From Cyclobacteriaceae bacterium (GTDB taxonomy: Bacteria > Bacteroidota > Bacteroidia > Cytophagales > Cyclobacteriaceae): 64,000 bases of DNA. Below the pieces are notes generated by a model. That model made no database searches. It was not told the origin of the DNA and saw nothing but the letters and a program-made list of their open reading frames with translations. Numbering within the stretch: position 1 is the stretch's first letter; each line of letters opens with the position of its first letter. Location of the stretch: NCBI GenBank assembly GCA_028285445.1, contig JANQPQ010000046.1:1-64000 (forward strand), read 5' to 3'. Below, piece by piece: positions 9,225-18,400 of this stretch. Position numbers and translations under genes: made by a program.

Positions 9225-9992
9225 TTATTTGCAGTCTACCTCAGCCACAGTGGGGCAATGATCCGAGTGTCTGGCGTCAGGCAGCATGTAGGCAGCCTTC
9301 AAATGGGGTACCAAGGCCGTTGAAATTAGTTGATAGTCTATGCGCCAGCCAAGATTCCTATCCCGAGTTTGAGCCCGCAAAGACCACCAGCTGTAATGAT
9401 TTCCTTCTGGGTTAAAATGTCTGAAGCTATCTACGAATCCCAGTTTGAGAAAACTGGAGAACCACTCTCGCTCCTCGACCGTGAAGCCCGGTGACTTCTG
9501 ATTGGATTTGGGGTTATGTAGGTCGATAGCTTCATGGCATATATTGAAATCCCCGCAAAAGATCGTTTTGGGATTAGTCTTTATGTATTCTGAAACGAAT
9601 GCATAAAACGCCTTTAGCCAGGAGAGCTTGATTTGCTGGCGGTGACTACCGCTTGCGCCGGAGGGCATATAGACACTAAAGACCGAATACTCGTCAAAGT
9701 CAATCCTCAATAGTCTTCCTTCATTGTCAAGATCATGCTCGAACCCCCGGGCTATTCTATGGGCTGGTTTTTTTGAGAGAATTGCTACACCGCTGTACCC
9801 TTTCTTTTCTGCTTCATCTATATAGACCTGATAACCCAACTCTTCGAAATATTGGAAGTCTAGTTGTTCGCGTTGCGCTTTTAACTCCTGAAGACAAATA
9901 ATATCAGGGTCAAAGTCGCGAAGCCATTCTATGAACCCTTTCCGAATAGCAGCCCGGATACCATTAACATTATATGAGGCAATTGTAGTCAC
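9225..9992 (-). CDS. xth: Exodeoxyribonuclease III (Xth/ExoA family)
   Basis: 255 residues; AP endonuclease and 3'-5' exonuclease of base excision repair. Catalytic landmarks of the exonuclease-endonuclease-phosphatase fold are present: N8 in ASYNVNGIRAA, E36 in CLQELKAQ, GDFNICHEAIDL, RIDYQLIS, and the C-terminal SDHCPTV with the catalytic Asp and His. The frame starts with GTG at 9992, immediately before the conserved TTIASYNVNG, so this start fits the family. Two bp after the stop of the 116-residue gene; last gene of a three-gene leftward operon. Confidence 0.96.
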   Translation of the reverse strand: MTTIASYNVNGIRAAIRKGFIEWLRDFDPDIICLQELKAQREQLDFQYFEELGYQVYIDEAEKKGYSGVAILSKKPAHRIARGFEHDLDNEGRLLRIDFDEYSVFSVYMPSGASGSHRQQIKLSWLKAFYAFVSEYIKTNPKTIFCGDFNICHEAIDLHNPKSNQKSPGFTVEEREWFSSFLKLGFVDSFRHFNPEGNHYSWWSLRAQTRDRNLGWRIDYQLISTALVPHLKAAYMLPDARHSDHCPTVAEVDCK

Positions 9993-9994
9993 CG

Positions 9995-10345
9995 TTACCA
10001 GACTTCCTTTTCAAAGTACTCAACAACGTGAGTTTTTAGGAGTTTCTCTTGATCCAGTAAATCAAACCGGGGAAGTTTCTTAATGAGTTTCCAATGTGGC
10101 CAGCCTTCCTCGTCAGTTCCCTCAAGTTCATAGTAGCCTGATAAACTCAAAACTTTGCAGATACCAATGTGCATTAGGTCTTGCTTTTCCTCTTTAGAAA
10201 ATGACTGAGCTCCTCTTCCTAATTCTTGTACACCTATTAGAAATAACACTGCATTCAGGTCTTTGGGAGCCTGCCCAACACTGCTAGCCAAATAAGAAAT
10301 GACTTCCTGCCATTTTCTTTCAAATTCAAGGTCTTTTTGAATCAT
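9995..10345 (-). CDS. Conserved hypothetical protein, 116 aa
   Basis: I do not recognise a named function. The protein is soluble, without signal peptide or membrane segment, rich in helices and acidic and lysine residues, and contains the block LNAVLFLIGVQELGRGAQSFSKEEK followed by HIGICKVLSLSGYYEL. Its start overlaps the AhpD-like gene stop by 4 bp and it ends 2 bp before exonuclease III, so it is translated as part of that operon. Its position suggests a conserved housekeeping or stress-linked role, but this is only inference. Confidence 0.8.
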   Translation of the reverse strand: MIQKDLEFERKWQEVISYLASSVGQAPKDLNAVLFLIGVQELGRGAQSFSKEEKQDLMHIGICKVLSLSGYYELEGTDEEGWPHWKLIKKLPRFDLLDQEKLLKTHVVEYFEKEVW

Positions 10346-10683
10346 CGGGTTTTCAACTCGTTCCAGAACTCCACAGCGCGTCTCAAGTGCGGTATGACGA
10401 TAGTGCCTCCTACAATATTGGCAATGGCAAATACCTCATACAACTCCTCATCACTGATACCCAGTTCATAACACTTTCCCAGATGATACTTGATACAATC
10501 ATCACAACTTAGGACCATGGAACAAGCAAGGCCTAACATTTCCTTGGTTTTCGTATCGACAGCGCCGGGGCTATAGGCGTTGGTGTCTAGATTGAATAGA
10601 CGCTTAATTACTTTGTTATTTGACGCCAATATTTCTTCGTTCATTTTAGAACGATATGAGTCAAATTCTTCAACTATATTCAT
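10342..10683 (-). CDS. Carboxymuconolactone decarboxylase / AhpD-like protein
   Basis: 113 residues with one CMD (AhpD-like) domain. The spacing Glu48 - Cys60 - Cys63 - His67 in KEMLGLACSMVLSCDDCIKYH equals the Glu-Cys-Cys-His spacing of AhpD, a peroxidase-system reductase, so a thiol redox role is likely rather than decarboxylation. The conserved tail VGGTIVIPHLRRAVEFW is present. I chose the ATG at 10683 (MNIVEEFDSY). The open frame runs up to a TTG at 10755, but that would overlap the divergent comF start. Overlaps the next gene by 4 bp. Confidence 0.88.
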   Translation of the reverse strand: MNIVEEFDSYRSKMNEEILASNNKVIKRLFNLDTNAYSPGAVDTKTKEMLGLACSMVLSCDDCIKYHLGKCYELGISDEELYEVFAIANIVGGTIVIPHLRRAVEFWNELKTR

Positions 10684-10748
10684 GGTAAATTCTGGTGAGA
10701 TTGATTGAGGGTTGACTTTCCTCACATGAAGCCAAGCTAATTCAAAAA

Positions 10749-11432
10749 ATGACAATCATAAACGATTTTATAAACCTTTTCTTTCCCACCTATTGCCATG
10801 GTTGTGGTCAGAGTTTGGTAAAAGGAGAAGAAGCCATTTGTTCAGCTTGTGACTACGCATTGCCGAAAACAAACTTTCATTTGGAACAAAACAATCCGGT
10901 TAGACTGAAGTTTAGTGGGAAGGTTCCAGTACAGTATGCTATGGCCTTCCTGAGGTTTAGCAGGTACGGCCTGACCCAGAAGCTCATGCATAAATTGAAA
11001 TATGATGGCAAACCGGAAATAGCTGAGATTCTAGGAAAGAAATATGCAAGTGATATCCAAACTGTTAAGGCCGGAATAGCGTGGGATGTGATAGTGGCAG
11101 TGCCACTGCACAAGTCCAAGAAAAGTAGGAGGGGCTATAACCAAAGTGACTATTGGGCCCAGGGGCTGGCAGATGGGTTAGGCATTCCCTTCGAGAGTAA
11201 GGCGTTGAGAAAAAAGACCAATAATTCCAGCCAAACCAGCAAATCCAGACTTGACCGCTGGGAAAATGTTAAGGATGCTTTCGAGGTGGTACAGCAAGAG
11301 GTGATTGTAGGAAAGAGGGTACTGCTGGTGGATGATGTGATTACCTCCGGGGCTACGTTGGAAGCCTGTGGAATGAAATTGCTGCAAGCCCAGTGCAGCT
11401 CATTAAGTGTTGCCACAATTGCAACGGCATAA
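10749..11432 (+). CDS. comF: ComF family phosphoribosyltransferase-like protein
   Basis: 227 residues. An N-terminal zinc finger has Cys16/Cys19 (CHGCG) and Cys31/Cys34 (CSACD). The C-terminal PRTase fold carries the PRPP-binding loop VLLVDDVITSGATLEACG. ComF proteins take part in uptake of transforming DNA and in restarting stalled forks; naming beyond family level is by similarity. Transcribed alone, divergently from the AhpD-like operon with a 65-bp gap, and followed at once by a strong bidirectional terminator. Confidence 0.93.
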   Translation: MTIINDFINLFFPTYCHGCGQSLVKGEEAICSACDYALPKTNFHLEQNNPVRLKFSGKVPVQYAMAFLRFSRYGLTQKLMHKLKYDGKPEIAEILGKKYASDIQTVKAGIAWDVIVAVPLHKSKKSRRGYNQSDYWAQGLADGLGIPFESKALRKKTNNSSQTSKSRLDRWENVKDAFEVVQQEVIVGKRVLLVDDVITSGATLEACGMKLLQAQCSSLSVATIATA

Positions 11433-11434
11433 AA

Positions 11435-11456
11435 AAACCCCGCTGCTGCGGGGTTT
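11435..11456. terminator. Bidirectional intrinsic terminator between comF and the GldJ-like gene
   Basis: Perfect 9-bp stem AAACCCCGC / GCGGGGTTT with a TGCT loop. Runs of A on the left and T on the right allow it to stop both comF (+) and the convergent lipoprotein gene (-), whose stop codon lies at 11476. Confidence 0.9.
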
Positions 11457-11475
11457 ATAATATCTTTCGAAAGTT

Positions 11476-12702
11476 CTAGTAATTGGATCCGGCTCGAATC
11501 ATTGCGCAACGGAAACCGATAGTTGCTGTGGCAGAATCTTCTTCTAAAAAGCGGCGTGTACCTGGAGACATCCAGTATGCAACGTCTTTCCATGATCCAC
11601 CTTTGTACACTCTAGACTTGTTGCTAATCAAAGACTCCCAGGTTCCATCATCATACCCTGTATCGTAATTGCTTTCCTCATCAAGGAAATCGTTTCTTCT
11701 TATAGGGTTTAGATCTTCAACATCGTGGAACGAAAGAGGACGATACACATCCAGCACCCATTCGTTAACGTTTCCGGCCATATTATAAAGTCCAAAATCG
11801 TTAGGAGGGAATTCGTAAATATACGCTGTAATCATGGCGCCGTCGTTTAGCTTACCAGCGATACCAGCGTAGTCACCACGACCCCTTTTGAAGTTAGCAA
11901 GGAAATACCCCATATCTCTTCCAAAAGGGTTTCGAAGTGCGTGGCCATCCCAAGGATATAACCTTTTGTGTGTTTGATTTTCATCCAACCACTGTGTTCC
12001 GATTAGTGCTTGGGCGGCATATTCCCACTCGGCTTCTGTTGGTAGCCGGTAATTAGGGAGTACTACTCCAGACTCCAGAGGAATTCTTCCATCTGACTCA
12101 GCAGGAACTTCCAGTCCGGCATCAGCAGCCAATTTGCTGTTAACGGCGGCAGTACGCCATGTTGCGTAGTCATTCGCCTGCAGCCAGGTAACTCCTACAA
12201 CAGGGAAATATCTAAAACCAGGATATCGGAAATAATGGTCAACGTAGGGGTCATTATATGCTAACTCCTTCGCCCAAACCATGGTATCTGGTAAAGCTGT
12301 CTCGTAAAACTGTCGAGTAGAATCTTGTTGGATATAAAACAGGTATTCAAGCCAGTGTATATTGGCAATTTCAGTCTCATCCATGTAGAAGGAAGCAACT
12401 GTAACTGTTCGCTCCAGATTATCCCTTGAGCTCATCACATCTTCTTCAAAGGAACCAAGCACGGTTCGACCACCTTCAATAAAAACCAGGTTAGGTCCAT
12501 CAGGTTGGCCTTCAAATGGGTTTACTACGAAACCACCTTGGTCGTCATTATAGGCCAATCCGGTTGCTGTACTAAATGGTCCAGGATCCGAACTAGTAGG
12601 CGCTCCACCACCACCAAAACCGGGAAGGAAACACGAACTCAATATACTTGAGCTCAGAATCACTATTCCTGCGCCGTAAATTACCCTAATTATCCTCTTC
12701 AT
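11476..12702 (-). CDS. gldJ: GldJ/GldK-type gliding motility and T9SS lipoprotein (FGE-sulfatase fold)
   Basis: 408 residues. Lipobox LSSC with the lipidated Cys at about residue 24, then a Gly/Pro/Ser-rich linker and a formylglycine-generating-enzyme (SUMF1-like) domain from about residue 70 (GPNLVFIEGGRTVLGSFEED) to the end (YKGGSWKDVAYWMSPGTRRF, GFRCAMI). GldJ and GldK are paralogous outer-membrane lipoproteins with this fold, required for gliding and T9SS. The preceding motif TGLAYNDDQGGF recalls GldJ more than GldK, and the gene is not beside gldLMN, which also favours GldJ; the symbol is tentative. It fits the two T9SS-sorted proteins encoded further right. No enzymatic activity is expected. 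Single-gene unit. Confidence 0.75.
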   Translation of the reverse strand: MKRIIRVIYGAGIVILSSSILSSCFLPGFGGGGAPTSSDPGPFSTATGLAYNDDQGGFVVNPFEGQPDGPNLVFIEGGRTVLGSFEEDVMSSRDNLERTVTVASFYMDETEIANIHWLEYLFYIQQDSTRQFYETALPDTMVWAKELAYNDPYVDHYFRYPGFRYFPVVGVTWLQANDYATWRTAAVNSKLAADAGLEVPAESDGRIPLESGVVLPNYRLPTEAEWEYAAQALIGTQWLDENQTHKRLYPWDGHALRNPFGRDMGYFLANFKRGRGDYAGIAGKLNDGAMITAYIYEFPPNDFGLYNMAGNVNEWVLDVYRPLSFHDVEDLNPIRRNDFLDEESNYDTGYDDGTWESLISNKSRVYKGGSWKDVAYWMSPGTRRFLEEDSATATIGFRCAMIRAGSNY

Positions 12703-13054
12703 AATTGTCCGTAATTAGTCAATATCTTGTCTAAGTCGCTAATATAGTAATATTAGTAAGTTGATACCAAATCTTTTCAAAAAGCAAAATACCACATCAA
12801 ACTGATAAATTTTAAAGATTTTCGGAAAAAAGAACATTAAATAACTCTTTAATATTGACGAGGTTTTGCCGAGTTACACCATTAATAACTCGAAGTTGTA
12901 CCTTATATTGTTTGGGTTTCGTAAATACTAATACTCCCATCGTGGCAATGCACCACTTAAATCTTGGAAATCCCATTTACTATTTTTGAATTCTATTAAA
13001 TTGCTAAAGGCATTTCCTTAGCGATTTAAAGCTTAAGTATCGATTACAGAACCC
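12703..13054. promoter_or_regulatory. 352-bp divergent intergenic region with inverted repeats
   Basis: No gene is seen here. It separates the leftward GldJ-like gene from the rightward sensor kinase. Visible elements are an inverted repeat CTATAAT-like pair (CTAATAT-N4-ATATTAG, 12739-12756), a second longer pair CGAGTTA-N9-TAACTCG (12870-12892), and a Bacteroidota -7 box TATTTTTG at 12981-12988. A good -33 TTTG at proper spacing was not found. The repeats are candidate operator sites; the factor is unknown. Confidence 0.4.
12981..12988 (+). promoter_or_regulatory. Possible -7 promoter box of the LytS/LytTR pair
   Basis: TATTTTTG matches the Bacteroidota primary-sigma -7 consensus TAnnTTTG. 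It would place the transcript start about 55-65 bp upstream of the kinase ATG at 13055. The only TTG upstream (12964) is spaced too short, so support is partial. Confidence 0.3.
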
Positions 13055-14116
13055 ATGGAGATCAAGAACAGAAACAAGCTTTATTGGATGTTTCAAGGAG
13101 TAGGCTGGGGCTCTTTCTTCATCACTTACTCCTTTATTGCCATCTACTTTGTTGAATACCATTGGAAGATAGTAGCCAGCTATGGTCTTAGTGCGGTGGT
13201 GGGTTTCCTCATTACACATTTCTACCGGGGATACTTAAAACGACATAACTGGATTTCCAGGGGTTTTTGGGTGTTAGCTAAGCGGGTCTTCGTTACCTCA
13301 ATCTTACTTGCGGTAATACAAACGCTAATTGTGCTGCCAACGGATAACTCCTTCTTAAAGGTAGATGTCGCTAGCGAAGAATTAAAACAGCTCCACGAGC
13401 TAAACGTATTTGTGGTAGCCACTTACATATTCCAATTCTCAATTGTGTTCTTTGGTTGGTCTTTGATTTATTTTACTGTGAACTTCTTTTTCAATTACAG
13501 ACAGTCTGAAGTAGAGAAATGGCGATTGGAAGCCGCAGTAAAAGATGCTGAATTGCAAGCTTTGAAATCACAAATCAATCCGCACTTTATTTTCAACAGC
13601 TTAAACAACATCCGTTCGCTTGTTGCGGAAGACCAGGAGAAGGCCAGGGAAATGATCACTCACCTTTCTGGTTTGTTGCGGTATTCCGTACAATTTAATA
13701 ACCAGGAAAAAGTGTCTCTTGAGGATGAACTTCAGGTGGTAAAGAATTATTTGAGGCTAGAATCCATACAATTTGAAGACCGGCTACAGTATAAATTAGA
13801 TATAGGGCCAGAAACCTTGGAATACAAGGTTCCTCCCATGGTGGTGCAGATGTTAGTTGAAAACGCCATTAAGCACGGTATTTCAAATTTGCCCTCAGGC
13901 GGGGAAGTTAATGTCAACTCCCGATTGGAAGGCGATAGCTTGCTGGTTGAGGTACTGAACACAGGCCAGCTAAAAGACGAAGTAACCGGAACCGGTATAG
14001 GGCTTAGAAATGCCTCCGAGCGGCTAGGATTGTTATTTGGAAAGCTGTCTGATTTAAAAATTGAGAATGTGCAGGGTAATATGGTTTGTGCCCGGTTCAG
14101 TATACCCATTAACTAA
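13055..14116 (+). CDS. LytS-type sensor histidine kinase
   Basis: 353 residues. Four predicted membrane helices in the first about 150 residues, then a short coiled coil and the His_kinase (PF06580) domain with the phospho-acceptor H177 in QINPHFIFNSLNNIRSLV. The ATPase domain has the N-box MLVENAIKHGI and the G-box GTGIGLRNASERL. No extracellular sensing domain is visible, so the signal is probably membrane-borne. The cognate LytTR regulator begins 3 bp after the stop. Confidence 0.94.
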   Translation: MEIKNRNKLYWMFQGVGWGSFFITYSFIAIYFVEYHWKIVASYGLSAVVGFLITHFYRGYLKRHNWISRGFWVLAKRVFVTSILLAVIQTLIVLPTDNSFLKVDVASEELKQLHELNVFVVATYIFQFSIVFFGWSLIYFTVNFFFNYRQSEVEKWRLEAAVKDAELQALKSQINPHFIFNSLNNIRSLVAEDQEKAREMITHLSGLLRYSVQFNNQEKVSLEDELQVVKNYLRLESIQFEDRLQYKLDIGPETLEYKVPPMVVQMLVENAIKHGISNLPSGGEVNVNSRLEGDSLLVEVLNTGQLKDEVTGTGIGLRNASERLGLLFGKLSDLKIENVQGNMVCARFSIPIN

Positions 14117-14119
14117 GAA

Positions 14120-14833
14120 ATGAAAGCGTTAGTAATAGATGATTCGCGACTTGCCCGAAATGAACTTAAAAGACTTTTAAAGGAATTTGATGCCATCAAC
14201 ATTTGCGGGGAAGCATCAGATGCCAACGAGGCCAAGGAGAAAATAGAAGCAGACAAGCCGGAATTGATTTTCCTGGATATTCAAATGCCTGGGAAAAATG
14301 GATTTGAATTGCTTGAAGATCTGGAAGTTGTTCCCGAGGTGATTTTTACCACCGCGTACGACCAGTATGCATTGAAGGCGTTTGAGTTTAATGCCCTGGA
14401 TTACCTACAAAAGCCAATTGAAAAAGATAGACTGGCTGCTGCCATTAGCAAGGTTATAGAAAAGAAGGAAAAGCTTGAATTAGCGGATAGCAACTACTTG
14501 ACACCGCAAGACCAGGTTTTTGTAAAGGACGGGGAACGCTGTTGGTTTGTACAGCTTTCGGACGTCAGAATATTTGAGGTAGATGGCAATTACACCAAGA
14601 TCTATTTCCAAGACCAACGCCCCATGATTCCCCGGACTTTAAATTATCTTGAATCGAGGCTTGATCCGAAAGCCTTCTTTCGCGCAAACCGGCAGCAGAT
14701 TATAAACTTGAAGTGGGTTGAAAGAATTGAGCCCTGGTTTAGCGGCAGTATAAGAATATACCTGAAGGGTGACCACGAAGTTGACGTATCGAGAAGACAG
14801 ACTCAGCGATTTAAGGAGTTAATGAGCATCTGA
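14120..14833 (+). CDS. LytTR-family response regulator
   Basis: 237 residues. N-terminal receiver domain with phospho-acceptor D53 (IFLDIQMPGKNG) and the conserved Thr and Lys (FTTAYDQYALKAFEF, LQKPIEK). The C-terminal LytTR DNA-binding domain begins about residue 135 and shows VFVKDGERCWFVQLSDV, NYTKIYF and FFRANRQQIINLKWVERIE. It is cotranscribed with the upstream LytS-type kinase and probably phosphorylated by it. Targets are unknown; the inverted repeats upstream of the operon could be autoregulatory. Confidence 0.95.
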   Translation: MKALVIDDSRLARNELKRLLKEFDAINICGEASDANEAKEKIEADKPELIFLDIQMPGKNGFELLEDLEVVPEVIFTTAYDQYALKAFEFNALDYLQKPIEKDRLAAAISKVIEKKEKLELADSNYLTPQDQVFVKDGERCWFVQLSDVRIFEVDGNYTKIYFQDQRPMIPRTLNYLESRLDPKAFFRANRQQIINLKWVERIEPWFSGSIRIYLKGDHEVDVSRRQTQRFKELMSI

Positions 14834-15025
14834 AGAAACAGAAGTCTTCTAAAAGTACAACAGTTTCACGCCATTATTCTCACAACACATCCCAGATTGG
14901 GAACAAATGTCCCACGATGACACTCCTTTAACAAAATATTTTCTTTATTTTGTGATATTAGGCAGGTTTTCTTCGCTGGCACGGTTTTGTAGCTAATACC
15001 AGCACAGGTTAAAAGGTTTTTTATT

Positions 15026-15304
15026 ATGACAGCTCTAAACAAATTCCACGAGATGGCATTTGAAGAAAAGTGCAATCTCATTACGTTCTCAGGGACGTAT
15101 CTAACTTCCAAAGACTTTGGTAAAGACAAAGTGTACCTTTTCTATTTGAATGGTTTCTTCGCGGAAATATGGTACAATATAGAAAAGAGCAAAGTGCACG
15201 GAGTCAATGCATTTACATCGAACAGAGGCTTGGAGGTTTACTGTGATGAAATTGAAATCGACGAATTAAAGAGTGTATTGCAAGATGGATATCCGGATTT
15301 TTAG
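15026..15304 (+). CDS. Small conserved hypothetical protein, 92 aa
   Basis: Not a family I can name. The protein is soluble, acidic at its end and has a pattern of alternating beta strands (KVYLFYLNGFFAEIWYN) that looks protein-like throughout. The run EKCNLITFSGTYLTSKDF near the start is consistent with a short globular domain. A purine-rich AAAAGG lies 10 bp upstream of the ATG. It stands alone between the LytTR regulator and the convergent mfd gene. Confidence 0.65.
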   Translation: MTALNKFHEMAFEEKCNLITFSGTYLTSKDFGKDKVYLFYLNGFFAEIWYNIEKSKVHGVNAFTSNRGLEVYCDEIEIDELKSVLQDGYPDF

Positions 15305-15441
15305 AAGAATTAACAAGCTTTCTTGGGAGCTGCTTAAGGACATAATTCTGGTATTTGAATTTATCTATTTTGCCGCAATTCCAAGAAAGAAGCAAAGCGT
15401 GAAACTCTGTAAAGCCAGGGTGCGAGACTCAAGGCCCGAAC

Positions 15442-18400
15442 TTAGATATTGGAAAAGAGGGCAAGGGCCTGGTCGATGGTAGATATTTCGGCGGCTGTCA
15501 ATATCAGCCGATTCTTGTACTCCCTCATTTTGAACCTGCTCGGGTTTTGCTGAACAAATTGCAATACCGCACCAAAAATTTCGGACTTGTAATAACTTTC
15601 ATTTTCCTGCGGAACAAAGTACCCTTTCAAGGAATTGTTTTTCATGAGAATCTTCTCAAACCCCAATCGCTGCCCTTCCCATCTCAGGCGGACTGACCTT
15701 ATAAGCTCTTGAACAGAATCGGGCAGCGGACCAAAACGATCTAATAAGGAATCGGAGAAACTTTGCAATTCTTGTTCTTCCTTAATGTTATCAAGTTTTG
15801 AATATAAACTGAGACGTTCAGATACATTGGAAATATATTTCTCTGGTATCAATATCTCAAGGTCTGTTTCAATTGTACAATCCTGAACCAGTACTTTGGC
15901 AGTTTGAGCTAGTTCTGTTGCAAACAAATCCTTGAACTTACTCTCTTTCAAATCCTGAATAGCCTCGTCCAGTATCTTGTGGTAAGTGTCGAAACCAAGA
16001 TCGTTAATAAAACCACTTTGCTCTGCACCTAGTAAGTTACCAGCTCCCCTAATATCCAAATCACGCATAGCCACTTTGAAACCATCCCCTAATTCTGAAA
16101 ACTCTTCCAAAGTGCTTAGCCTTTTTCTTGCGTCAGAACTTAAGCCTGAGGTAGGTGGAGATAGCAAGTAGCAAAAGGCCTTACGGTTAGATCTTCCAAC
16201 CCTTCCCCTCATTTGATGCAGATCGGACAAGCCGAACATATGTGCCTGGTTGATGATTATGGTGTTGGCATTTGGTATATCTAGTCCAGATTCAATAATA
16301 TTTGTAGAGACCAGAATGTCATATTCGCCCTCTATAAACCTGATCATGGTTTTCTCGAGTTTGTCTCCTTCCATCTGGCCATGAGCTACACCAACTCTGG
16401 CGTCAGGTACCAGGCGTAGGATGATATTGGCAATTTCTTCAATATCAGAAATGCGGTTGTGGACAAAGAAGACCTGACCACCCCGCTTAAGCTCGAAACT
16501 GATGGCGTCGCGAATAGCGATTTCATCAAAAACATGTAGCTCGGTGGCAACGGGCTGACGATTTGGTGGTGGTGTTGAAATAACACTTAGATCGCGAGCT
16601 CCCATCAGCGAGAAGTGTAACGTTCTTGGAATTGGGGTGGCCGTCAATGTTAACACATCCACATTTACCCTCATTTCTTTAAGTTTCTCCTTAACCTTCA
16701 CCCCAAACTTTTGCTCTTCATCAATTACCAACAACCCAAGATCTTTAAACTTCACATCCTTATTTACAAGTCTGTGAGTGCCAATTATGATGTCAACCTT
16801 GCCAGCCTCAAGATCAGCAAGGGTTTCAGAAATAACCTTTGAAGACTTGAACCTATTGATATACTCTACCCTCACGGGTAGATCTGCCAGGCGCTGGGTG
16901 AAAGTGCGATGGTGTTGCATGGCCAGGATAGTTGTCGGCACCAAAACAGCAGCCTGTTTGCCATCGGCAACAGCCTTAAATGCGGCTCTTATTGCGACTT
17001 CAGTTTTACCAAAGCCAACATCTCCGCAGACAAGCCTGTCCATTGGGTGTGGCATTTCCAGGTCGGCTTTTACCTCTGCGGTAGCCTTGGCCTGGTCGGG
17101 CGTGTCTTCATAAATGAAGGAAGATTCAAGTTCAGCCTGAAGGAAGCTATCAGTATTAAAAGCAAAACCAGGAGCTTGTTTCCTTTTGGCGTACAGGTTG
17201 ATAAGGTCGGTGGCAATATCAACTACCTTCTTTCTAACCCTCTTTTTCTTGTTTTCCCAATCCTGGGAACCCAATTTGCTCATAGCCGGAGGGAGGCCTT
17301 CTTTTCCCGAGTATCTCGAAATTTTGTGTAATGAATGAACGCTTATATAGAGTAGGTCATCGTCGCGATATACCAGCCGGATCGCTTCCTGCATCTTGCC
17401 AGCAACTTCAACCTTCTCCATACCAGCAAACCTCCCAATGCCATAATCTATATGGGTAACATAGTCTCCGGGATGCAAGGCTTGTAGTTCCTTCAAAGTC
17501 ATTGCCTTCGACTTCGAATGGCGATCTTTCAACTTGTAGCGATGGAATCTTTCAAAAATCTGGTGGTCGGTATAGCAGGCAATATTGACTAGGGAGTCCT
17601 TAAACCCTTCATGCAAACTGATTTGCAAGGGTTCAAACTCAACATCCGGATCTATCTCTTCAAAAATGGTTATTAGCCGATCAATTTGCTGAGGAGACTC
17701 TGCGGCAATAAAGTTGCGAATAGATTTAGACTGATTATCAAGTAACTCTTTTGTTAGCAGCTCAAAGTTTTTGCTAAAAGATGGCTGTGGTTGTGAACTG
17801 AATTCGAACGCCTTTGAATTATCGAGATAGAACCTGTTGCCAAACTCCAGTTTGGTTAAGCTACCTAAGCCCGAAGAAAAAGAATCAGCATTCTCAAATA
17901 GTGCCTTGGGTTCCATGCCCACAGGAGTTTCTCCGGCAGGCACTAGTTGGTCGTACTTCTGACAGGCCACTTCAAACTGCCTGTTCAAAACATTTAATGT
18001 CAGGTCATAATCTTTGAACCAGATTTTGGTGTTGACAGGAAGGAAGCTGATAAACGATTGACGTTCTTCCTGGAGCAGCTTCGTTTGAATGTTCGGGATG
18101 AGATTTATTTCCCTTACAGAATCCACAGAAAGTTGCGAGGTAGGGTCAAAGGTGCGAATGCTTTCAATCTCTTGCCCGAAGAGTTCAAGTCGGTAGGGCA
18201 GATCATGGGCATAAGAGTACACGTCGATTATACCTCCGCGAATAGCATATTGACCAGCTTCGTATACAAAATCGCTTCGTTCGAAATCGTAGGTGGCAAG
18301 TAGCGCTCCCAGAAATTCGACATCTAGGTTGTCGCCAACTTTGGCGGAGAACGTGTTTTTCGCCAAAGATCTTTTATTGATAACCCGCTCACTAAGTGCT

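Noticed and set aside
10684-10755. TTG start for the AhpD-like protein
   Set aside because: Would overlap the divergent comF start; the ATG at 10683 gives the usual family length.
15273-15482. 69-codon plus-strand open frame overlapping the 92-residue gene and the end of mfd
   Set aside because: Overlaps two better-supported genes and turns into unlikely, basic sequence at its end.
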